DNA from: Enoplolaimus lenunculus
Lineage: Eukaryota > Nematoda > Enoplea > Enoplida > Thoracostomopsidae
DNA: 64,000 nt
NCBI GenBank assembly: GCA_030248215.1
Contig: JASANG010000613.1
Coordinates: forward strand, 1-64,000
Reading direction: 5' to 3'
The notes under the pieces were generated by a model, which saw nothing but the letters and a program-made list of their open reading frames with translations, was not told where the DNA came from and ran no database searches. Made by a program: the position numbers and the translations under genes. This document shows positions 48,201 through 60,200 of this stretch, piece by piece. Numbering within the stretch: position 1 is the stretch's first letter; every line of letters starts with the position of its first letter.

Positions 48201-51200
48201 GATTGGTGGACACAACAAACAATGGCACAGGCGTTCACAGCCACAAAACAACGCACTGTTACCTGCATGATTAAAGTGATCAGATCTATGAAAATAATTT
48301 TCCCGAGTAGACTGATTTAACTCATTTTGTCTTAAATTTGGCACAGAGGATGGTGGCGGTGGACGAAAGTACGAAACCAAATTGCTAACGAACGATAAAG
48401 GTGCAGTAGGAGGCGTTGCCGAGGATTCTTGCCATGGACGTTTTACCTAAAAATACAACGAAGTAACCTAAAGTTACCATTCTACAACCAAAAAGCACGT
48501 ATGGGAATGTCTACTGTGTTTACTGATTAAACTCGACAAAGAAACACTAAGCACACGCAGTAAACACTAGAGAACTCCAGTGGCCAGGATTTTACCCGGG
48601 GCCGGGGCTGGCAAAATACACTAAACTTCAAAATTTATGTATCTTTTGCGTAAGCAAGTACCTGAGAGTACGGTACCGTTTTTATCATATCGCGTCATGC
48701 AACATTTTTTACAGCGTCTCGCAAACAACACTTACCTTTGCAACCGCTTCTCTCGTTCCCCAATTGATTACGTTCAAATTGATCAACGCATACATGGATA
48801 GCAATATGTACGTACACGGAATGCAAAGAAAAAACACAACGCCGTGAATAACGTTTGAAAATTCTTTCGGATGCAACAGCGCGCCGACAAAATACAGTCC
48901 AACCAGCGAAATGAAAAATATCGCAACAGGCGACTCCACACCTGAAAAAATAAACACAGTCACAAATCCCTTTTGGAGAAAGGTGAATAGGAGTGTGGTA
49001 GAAGGTGAATAGGAGTTGTAATCTATTATTGTTGACAATTCTTTCTTACATACATTCAGAGTTCAAAAACCTGGTTAACAAAGCACCATTCGCAAACTAG
49101 CAACCAATATTCTCAGTTCTTGTTATTTTTAATAATTGAGCGAAGCAAACCTCCGAGCAAAGCTCGGAGTTTCGACAAGCGTAACATGGTTTGTACTTTG
49201 GGATCGAAACGTGGATGTCTGTCCGTCTGAAAAGAATCTCAAGAAACGCTGAACCAATTTTGATAAACTTTTCTTTGTTTGAAAGCTTATTGTCCTGGGA
49301 TGTAAACCGCGCCTTGGGGTTTTAAATATTTTAAGCCGTTTATTAGCTACAGGTTAAGTTGCATAATTGATTAAGCATGAAATTAGGACTTTCTACTGTG
49401 TTTCACTAATTATTAGGGTTACGACCATTACAATTTCAGTAATAACGGGTTTTTGGGTGTGAGGAATCTGAATAAAGTGTCTACAAACCTTCAAAACTGA
49501 TAATTGAATAGTTAGCTGATAGGTAATTTGCATATTAGATTAGCATAATTGATAAGACTAATCTAGGAGTTTTTACAATACCTCACTTATTATTAGGATT
49601 ACTGAAGGGTTTGTGGGTGCGATAGATCTGAATAAATTGTTTACAAACCTCCAAAGCCGATAAATGAATAGTTAGCTAATAACTAATTTGCATATTTGCT
49701 TAAGTTTGTTCGAGCTTCGCTCAATACAAGCAGTCCCACCACGGCTGGTTATTAGGGTGACAAGCAATCTAATTTCAGCAATAAAGGGTTTTTCAATGCG
49801 AGGAATCTGAATAAATTGTCTACAAACCTTCAACACCAATAATCGAATAGTTAGCTAATAGCTAATTTACATATTTGCTTAATATAAGCCTAAATAATGA
49901 CTTTAAATTACTTCACTAATTATTAGGGTTACTTGAGCGTTACGAGGAATCTGAATAAATTGTTTACAAACCTCCAAAACCGATAAATGAATAGTTGGCT
50001 AATAACTAATTCGAATATTAGCTTAATAGCTTAAGTGTGTTCGAGCTTCGCTCAATACATGTAGTATAGTCCCATTACGACTGGTTTATATAACTTTTTA
50101 TTTATATGTACAATCCAGTGATGAGAAATAAATAAATAAAGCAAATGAAGTAAGCCGCAATAGGATTTCTTACCTTCTGTAGACATTTCGATTCCTGTTC
50201 CTACCAGAACTGCCATCATAACGAACGCGTATGCTGTGCTGAGCATTTGCGCGAACATAAGCTGTGAAAAAACCTTTGTACACTTTATGCAAGTTTGATT
50301 GTGCGCTCAGAGAAATGTTACAAATAATTAAGGGAGTTGCGGCGGAGGTACGCAATGTGGACCCCTAGGAATTTAATGAAAAACAATTAGTTTTATAGAT
50401 TTCGGCGACCTGAGTTCACTGGTACAATTTTTAAGGCTGCAGGCCCCCGGTCAAATTTTACTATATATCCCATACACAAACGCCAACCAAATCTGTATAA
50501 CGACTATACCTGGTAAAACTTCGTCTTCCAATCTGTGCGTGTTTGCACTGTAATTTCGAGGTCATAACTTTTTAACCATTGGTCATGCAGCCATAAACGT
50601 GGTACCGTTGAACTCAGCTCGCCGAGATCTAGAGGATAGGCCACTTTTGTTAAATTCCTAGAGGGATCCAGATTCCGTAACTCCGCAGGGAGTTCTTCAC
50701 ATGTCAGTGACTCGTGTGTTATTGCACTTTGCATTCGATAAGTCTTTAGAAGGTTCATTCTAACCATCTTTTACTTTCTCAAGCTAACTAACTATGATGA
50801 GGGTACGCTAGACCTAGGTGCAAACTTTTTAAGAAGCCTTTGCCCAGAACTAAGACACAGAAAACACCTGGACCCATTACGGATGCAACCAGAGTAGTAG
50901 CCCCAACACTCCAATCTGCTCCGTACTCCTCCATTTTCATGATTTTAATCACTTCTACTTCGAACGCAAATTACATCCGGTTACCTCTCCTGAACTAACC
51001 GCTCTATGTATCATCCGCTCAACTGCACATCTTACCTGAACATTTGACGGCGCCACAAAGCAAACAACAACATACACTGCAAGCGGGCCCACATTCGCTG
51101 CGAGAATTGTTTTGTTGTGCGCACGAAACGCTGAGATTTGTGCAAAAATCATCATTGAAAATATAATTGCAGGCGAAAGTAGCGAAAACAAAATCACTAT

Positions 51201-54200
51201 AGATTGATATATGACGTATGCACTTGAAATAGAATCGTTATTGCTGATTATATGCTGGAAACGCAAAAATGAGGTTGATGTACCACTCAATTAGCTCCTG
51301 CCAATATGTCTTCTACAACGGTACATGATTTTCGCGGTAAAAACAATATAAAACTGAACTGGACATTCGCTGGATCACAACGCATTGGGGTAGCAGCATC
51401 CGAGGGTGCCCCGGTTCACAATCGGAGATAACGTCTAAAAGGGGTGCCGATTTTCGATAAAGCGTCAATTGCACTATCCTGTGTCATTGAAAAGTTTCGT
51501 AAAACAATGCATTCAACAATATGAGATAAGTTAAATTATTTTCAAATGCGTACAACACTTATCATCACTATCAGTAGTTGCGGATCTTAAACTTGCACAT
51601 AAGTACAGCAAATAAAACCTGAAAAATGTGCTGACTTTCGAAGCTAGCCATTTATTGACTCGACAGTTACAAGGCCTATCGTTAACTGGTGATTGTTCTA
51701 CACACATGGAAGAATAATGGCATACTTTAAAAGAACAATCAAACCAGTTACCCCAAAACAGTGAAATCTGTTTCAAAAAATAAAACAACAAAAAAAAAAA
51801 AAAAACCCCAAAAACCCAAAAGAAAAAAAAAAAAACCAAAAAAAAAAAAAATATAAAAAATAAATATTACTCACTTTCCAAGGTTCGTTTGTGTGGAGGT
51901 TAGATTTCAAAATTTGGATGTGCTTAGATTTAATTGCCGTAACTCATTTATCATATTTCCCTTAACCCACAACTACACCTTAAATAAATTTTCAATAATT
52001 TACCTTATAATCCGACAGCAAATCGAGTGTGTTGGCTATTGAAGACGGCGTCCACCTGCGGCGTTGATTGAAAAATTCACCAAATCCTTCCGGAGCGTAC
52101 GTTTCTGCGTCTGCTGCGGCCGCGTATTCAATTCGATATCCTTGTTTCAGCAACAGTGTCGACAGCCATCTATCTTCACCTGTAGAATTAAAATTGTTTT
52201 GCAGTTCGCTGCAATACGTCTTCAATCTAATCGTTGCGTTATATTTCAGAATGTTATTTAGATGAATCGAGACAAATTTACACATATTTATTTACCTCTA
52301 TTAAGATAATTGGCGGGGATTACCTAAAAAGGTTCCGTTCAAGTGGCAGCGAAATAAGATAAACACAGGCACGCGCCTCTTTACTTTATATTTAAAATAT
52401 ATTGAGCGAATGCCAGCACAGTCATTTAGGATTTGCTGTGAATTATTCATCATAACAGCAGTTTTGTCCAAATAGCGGTCACAAACTTACAACTGGTTTC
52501 GATTTAAAGCATCCGTCACAACTTTTCAGCGCCCCACCATTTAAGTTACCTTGGTCATACTGAACATAATGTCGGGGATCTTCAGAAATTTTGGTATATT
52601 TCTGCATTACGTTATCATCCATCAATGCGGAACCGCTTAAACAGACAAAAATGAAATATACATGTCGCTACAAAAACAACGCCAACCAAATCACAAATGC
52701 TAATAAAGGCTAATTACAAAACGAAAGTTTCACAAAGCTTGTGCCACATATGGGTAGCCACGATTTTGGAAAGAAGAGGTTACGTATTATGACAATTTCG
52801 AAGAATTTGATGGTGTTTTGTGTTACAAATTAAAAAAGTATAAAAACAGGTGCACAAAAATTCCAAAGGGGGGTTGACACCTAAAATCTAGCCAAATGGC
52901 TAGGTCGTTCATGTCACACAAAACGTTCAAAAATCGTGCTGAACTTTATCCATGGGCTTTGTGTACTGTTCGTGGATTGCCAACAAATTAAGTACGGTAG
53001 GAACCATAAAACAGTATAGCAATTGGAAATGTAAAACAATTTAGGTTAGTGAATCTATAATAAACTTTTTGAGCTGACACATTGCCCACCCACTAACCAC
53101 TTGCATTTTGCTAGCCCAAACTCGAGCGGGGTTGGTGCTTTTTCAGAGGTGCCCTCAGGTTCAACCCGGGGAGAGTTGCCGAGTGATGGTGCTTTCAAGA
53201 AATGCCCCGGGCAAAGCCGTGGGTGAAAATTGCGATTTTTTGGCATTTTTTTAATTTCTTGAGCAAAATGTTTGCTTAACTAATGATTTTGAGTTTAAGT
53301 AAGCATTGCCACTAGCATATTTGAGCGAATAAGTAGCACATTCACTGTTGAATCGGCACCGCTCCATCCGGCTGACTTAACCGAAGCTAGTAACATCCCC
53401 GGGGGAAAGCCCATAATTTTCACATTAAATTGCGAACCCGGGAGAATTTTTCGAGTTAGGCGGCTGAACCTAGGGGAATTTGCCGAGTGGAGAAACTATA
53501 ATCTTGTGGGGGAATCCACCGCTCCCCTCACCAGCGAAACGCCAGAACCACTTTCACCAGCGTCCATATCGTGCAACAAGGCTTACCGAAACAAACTGAA
53601 GCATCCAGGACTGCATAGAACACAACCGAAAATGTGTTCTGCAGCTTTTTGAAACCAATGCGCGATTGCGTATTCAAATTTTTGATACCAAACCATTATA
53701 CCTAAAAAATAAATAATATAACAAGACATAATAGTGTAAAATGCAACTACAACCCAGAAATAAATGCAAACAAACTTTGCATTAATTCAGTGTTCATTAG
53801 AACCTACGTTCAAAGATAAAAAAAATGAACAACAAGAACACAGTTGTCATAATTTCCTTTCTCGTGCCCAAATCTACAGAATTTCATTTCGATTTAAAAT
53901 AAACAGTTAACAAACAACAATATGCCGTAGTGCCTAGGTATTTTAAATCCAGGCCAAATTCTTAAACTTCAGCTCACCTGCTTAGTTGCGTGCTGCACCC
54001 CTAATTAAAACCAGATATATAATTCTCTAGCAAATACCATAAACAGGCAACAAGTGTACAAAATATTATCTCGCCTCGGCTTACCGGTCCCAATTGGATG
54101 TATCCTGCCACAAGCGGCACCAAGTTGCCGATGCTTTTTCATCAAATCAACCAGTTTTTGAACGGCACTCGGTGAAAATTTTGAATCTCCGTCGATTGTC

Positions 54201-57200
54201 AACAGATACGTATTGTCTGCCAACGTTTGTTTCCGGCCTGGTTCCGCTATAGTTTCCATTATCCGGTAGCCAAGCAAAAAGTACATATACATGACCTATA
54301 AACCTTCAGTATTTATAAACAACATCAAAAGTAAGGCAATCCGCCGAATCTCGGACAATAACGCTATTTACAAGCGTTAATATAGAGTTCGCTTTGAAAA
54401 GAGAAGGTTTGTAACACGACTAGTCTGTGCAAAAATTTGTTTCAACTACCATTAATTTGTAAGCAAAAATTTGTTTTAACTGCAATTAATTTGCAAGCAA
54501 AAATATGTTTTAACTACCATTGATTTGTAAGCAAAAATACATTGAAATAAATTTATATTAATACAGTGGAGCGCCATAACTCCTCGCTTTGTGCAATACG
54601 TATATACATTTCGCTCATTTTTCACAAGTTTAGTTTGTGTCAATTTGCCACAGGGTGCGATCGGATATCAGGTTCCGTTCCGGCATCCGGTAGCTTACCG
54701 GAAACCAGAAAGTTACGGTTGTGGTGCCGAATATCAAAAACTGCTTTTTGCTAGCGAGCGTCTATAATTCCATGCTGCGATTACATTTCTGGGCAACCCA
54801 AGAAGTTCAAGTTCTGATACGTTTCGAGCGAAAGTTAAAACCACTTTTGCATTATTTCAGTTTATTCGCAGCAATTATCAACTTTTTATAACAGACGAAT
54901 ACCTTGAGTACGCTAAAAATACAGCAAAAAATAAATTATTTTAACATACACAGTATCCGGTATTCGGTTCCGGTAAAAAATCCAATGCCGTATCCCGCTC
55001 CGGTATCCTGAAAATCAATATCCAGTCGCACCCTAATTTGCAATATGCAGTTTATGTGCTAACCTTTCACTTACACGACGTTTTTCTGATCTGTGCATGA
55101 CACATATACAGGGTTCGACCGAAACCTACTTGCGAGAAGGAACCGGAACCTGCTAAGTAGTAAAATAAAAATTCCCTTAACGCTCCGCTTATTGGAAGAA
55201 GCCATTATTGTATAACCTAAAAGTTCCGGTTCGGTTTACAATCATGAAACAGCAATCTGATGAACCACAAGCGGGACTTAACTTCCGGGCGCATCCTGAC
55301 ACAATATATTTAAAATTGCGACAAAGTGTACGTAAATTTATGACACAGAAAATTATACTAGGCCTACGTTACCTGACTCCATCGTTTTTTATGTCGAATT
55401 TTTAGCTTGTCTTTCAAATGGACAACCAGTTTCGTATCACCAGGTAGGGTCCAAACCAGACGGCCGCCATACGGCGTTTCAAATTTTACCGGAGACCGCA
55501 AGCGAATCGGCACTTTGTGAACTGAGCTAAATTAATACATAATTCATTTTACACCTTTACATTTTCACTTCAATATCAATGTACAAATGCCGGGCGCAAA
55601 TATCCGGTACCCGGTGGTTTAAACCGTATACCAGATACGCATACCAGTTTTTGCCGGATATTAAACCGGAACTGGGTATCCAGTCACACTCTGGATCACC
55701 CTTGTCGAAACAATAGGAAAGACCATACCAACGCCTTATTCTGTTACCGCCTTTAAATTTAAGAAATGAATATAATCTTAAACCAAATGTTATTTAACAT
55801 TTAACAGTGGTGTTTGCTTTAGCAAGCAATAGTAGAAGTAACAAGCACCAGAAGCCATGATTTCTCGTTCAAAACTTGAGTTTAAAAAAGTTTCTGTTTG
55901 TCTGAACACGTAACGAAGAACAATGCAGCACAATCTCAGAAGAGGAACTCGCGAGCGAAACGCCAGACAAATTTCAAAATTACGGCAAATTTTCTTTGAA
56001 CTCCATAGAGTGAGGCCCCGCAATATTGGCCACCATCGCTCATCATACAATCGCAACACTTGCAAAGTAGCAGAATATTTTCGGTTTCTTGCTCGCTCTT
56101 GCTACACTATCGTACTTACCTTGCTGCAGTATTGACCACAGAAACAAACTGTTCCACATACGCGTTTGGCACTCTCACTGGTTCAGCGAAATTATTTTCA
56201 TTATTTTCACCCATCTCAACTCTAAAACCCGTTTCTGCTGTTTCAGTTGTTGTTGATGATGATGTGAAGGCATCATCGAAAAATACATGCGATTCAAGTT
56301 CGTAATAATCAGCATCAACCACTTTCAAATACCGTTGCGCATGCTTGCGTGCACTTTGATCTTCGTCCATACTGCAACAACATAATACGCATTCAGGATA
56401 CTATGTGAGTGAGTATCCGGCTTTGTGAAACAATCGAAATCCAATTCCGGTATATTTTTCATTGCCGTTATGAAGCCAGGGGATTTAGAAGCGGAGGTTC
56501 GGAATTTGGACCCCCTAGGAATTTTACAAAAACTGGTATATCCTATTGATCTCGACAAGCTGAGTTCAACGCAGGGTGCAATCGGATATCTGGCTCCTGT
56601 TTACTATCCGGCAAAAAAGCCGCATCCGGTTCCGGTATAAACCTACAGGATTTCGGCGATTTCATAAATCTCAAATTATATTTTTTGCACATGGTTAAGG
56701 CAGCGATTCGTATTTTATTACCGAAACAAACCAATAATTTGCAGCTTCACGTAATTATTTGCAACTATTACGATACTCTGTTTATATAAACGCAATATTC
56801 CGTTTACTAAAGATAAATTAACATTTACTGACGCATTAACGTGCTAAAAATTGATTTTAAAAACACTATCCGGTTAACATCCGGTTCCGTTTCTGGTAAA
56901 AAAATCACTATCCGGATCCGGTATCCGGTTTTTTGCGATCCGGTCGCACCCTGGTTCAACGGTACCACTTTTACGGCTGCATGACCAACGGTTCAAAACT
57001 TATGGCCCTCGAAATTATAGCGCAGCTTATTCCATTACATTTCCAAGCGGTTCGTATTCATTGGCTCTGCCCATACTGTGTATGTTATATTAGATCATAT
57101 GGAATAAAACGAACCCATGACACAGCCAGAAGAGCATCAATTCTAACAAAACACCGATCGCTCATATAACCGACCTCTCCTTCTTACCATTGTTCGTTGA

Positions 57201-60200
57201 AAGGGCAGACCGAAAGTGGAGACTGGGTGGTGTGTGGGGCGGTTCACAAAGGACTTGCATAATCACAATGTAATACCAGTCGTAGTGGGACTACATTTAT
57301 TGAGCGAAGCTCGAACGCACGTAAGCAATTAAGCTAATATGCAAATTAGCTATTAGCTAACTATTCAATTATCGGTTTCGGATGTTTGTAAACTATTTAT
57401 TCAAATTCCTCGCACCCAAAACTCTTCAGCCACTCTAATAATTTTTGGAATAATTTAAAAAGTCCTAATTTTGTTCTGTCAATTAAGCTAATATGCAAAT
57501 TAGTTATTAACTAACTATTAAATTATCGGTTTTGGAGGTTTGTAAACAATTTATTCAGATTCTTTGCACCCAAAAACCTTCAGTAAACCCTAATAATAAT
57601 GGAAATAATTTAAAAAGTCCTAGTTTTGTCTTGTCAATTAAGCTAATATGCAAATTAGCTATTAGATAACTATTCAATTATCGGTTTTGGTTGTTTGTAC
57701 ACTATTTATTCAAATTCCTCGCACCAAAAAACCCTTTAGTGCTGAAATTATATTGCTTTTAACCTTAATAATTAGCGAAATATTGTAAAAAGTCTTAATT
57801 TAGGCTTATGAACTATGCTTATATGCAAATTATCTATTAGCTAACTGCTCAATTATCGGTTTTGGAGGTTTGTAAACAGTCTACGCAGATTCCTCGCACC
57901 GAAAAACCCTTTAATGCTAAAATTAGATTGCTTCTAACTGTAATAATTAGTGAAATATTGTGGAAAGTCCTAATTTAGGCTTAAATAATTATGCAAATTA
58001 GCCTGTAGCTAATAAACGGCTTAAAATTTTAAAACCCTAATGCGAGGTTAACACCCCAGTATAATTGGCTTTCAAACAAAAAAAGTTTATCAAAATCGGT
58101 TCAGCCGTTCCTGAGATTCTTTTCGGACGGACAGACGGACGGACGGACATCCACCTTTCGACCCACAAGTACAAAACATAAAACGCTTCGCGAAACTCCG
58201 AGCTTTGTTCGGAGTTTCGCTTCGCTCAAAAATGCAGGGCTACTCCGTGGATCGAACACGGGACCTCTCGCACCCAAAGCGAGAATCATACCACTAGACC
58301 AAGTAGCCATAGAAACTAGTAGATTGTAACTATATATCGACAGTCAAGAATGTTTACTACATAACAATGTTTACTACACAAAAATGTTAACAAACAAAAA
58401 CGACTTGTAATCATTCCCCACTCAACGGAAAAATGCTGCGTGAGCGCAAAGGGACGGACTATCGACCGATTGCATTTATTTGATACGAAATGTGGACCTG
58501 CTTAGGAATTAGGACCCTTTAAACTTCAACTTTTTACTATATAAAACATGTACAACACTAATCAAATTTGTGAACGGAATAGACCGTAAAATTTATACTT
58601 CAAGAACAGTGCCATACCGAGAAACTTTGATTGGGGGGCCGCATCCACAGGCTTGTGCCTTTTTCCCGCCTAAAAGCAAACGTAGAATTCTTTAGCAGTG
58701 TGGATCTCAATTTTTTCGTGGGATTTACTAGGTTAGTCATGCTCCCCTAATTGCCTCCGGGACTAATTTCAGAATTTTGTTTTAGGTCCTTAAAGTTTGA
58801 CAGTTTGGTTATCTGGAAAGGTCGAATTGTTTGCAACGTGAACACGATTTGAAACACCGTGAGCGAAACGAGTGAAAAGCTAGACACTATTGTCTTTTAC
58901 TATAGTACAGAACTTCAGTTTGAAGTCTGTTGGGAAATTATTGCTCAAAGCCAGAACTTAAACAGAACTTTGAAAAATTCGCGAGCGAAGCAATAGAAAA
59001 GCTATGCATTGTTAATCCTTTTGTAACAGTCTATACATTTCTATATTCATGTAGCGCGCCAACCCTGGTCTAACGGTTACGTATTGAAGCTTTGCACAAT
59101 TTTATTACTATCTTTAGTTTTAAGCTGGTGAGGTTGGGGGATTCAACTTTAATGTCTACCTTTGAACAGCGTCGCAGGCAAAATTTTTCGAAAATTGTCC
59201 AGTGAAAAACATCGCGAGCGAGAAACCATACGTAATTTTTGTATCTAATGTAAATTATGACGCAAGGACTGATTCCAACTAGGGGCGCGCGCTTCCCCGC
59301 CCTCTCGGTACGCCCCTGTTTAAGAATCTGCCAATGATAGATGCTTCCTGTTCCAATCTGTGCATGTTTGCACCGAGAGCCACGACTTTGAACCGTTGGT
59401 CATGCAGCCATGAAAATGGTACCGTTGAATTCAGCTCGTCGAGATCTATAGAATAGTCCACTTTTGTGTTTAATTTTAGGGGTCCAGATTCCGTACCTCT
59501 GCTCACAGCAGAATGCTAAGTCGTGTACACTGTTCACATAGGTAAGAGCACTATATAAATTTACATTTAGCCGCTATACATCAATAAAAATGTTACACTA
59601 ATGGAGTATGGCTCACGGGTGTTCGTGAACAATCCTTTCAACCGGGTTCGATTTATCTTCAAACCGAGCATATCAGTTTCAGTATCGTTACGCAACACAT
59701 ATGTAATTTTTGGCGGAGGAAGCCTTTACTTAACCATTATATATAGTTTTGACATGAATACTTTGAAACAATCATGATACTCAGTAGATGGCGTAGATAG
59801 AGGCGGCCCCCCCAATCGTATTAATACAGACAGCAAACGATGTGGAACACCGCTACCTGGTTATACTTTTGCGTTTAAAACATTTAAGGCATCGTTATTA
59901 TGTGTCATCCGTATTTATAACGTTCACGCTATGTTAAAAAATTCTCCAGCTGATTTGTTTTGCCCGGGAGCAAACAACACTCTATATCTGAAATAGGAAT
60001 TGTACCGAGGGCGTTTTAAGACAGTGGAATTTGTCCCGAGCCTGTTTGAAGGGTATGGCGACAGTAGCCAAGTGAAGAATAAAGTTAAAAACATAATTTT
60101 TAGCGACGATTTATTAGTTTAATTGTATCAAGCGGCAATTGAAAACAGATAAAAATATTCAAAACTTTTGTTAAAAAATCTTATTTTTATTTTCGGTAAC

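Noticed and set aside
55109-55693. One MITE spanning both CAGGGTT (55,109) and ACACTCTGG (55,693) ends
   Set aside because: The pair would enclose chitin synthase exon 3 and has no matching flanks; these are ends of two separate partial copies.
55790-56065. Additional chitin synthase exon between exons 2 and 3
   Set aside because: The minus-strand frame has no similarity to the family, and exon 2 joins exon 3 directly in phase (NTAA-SSVHK), as in homologues.
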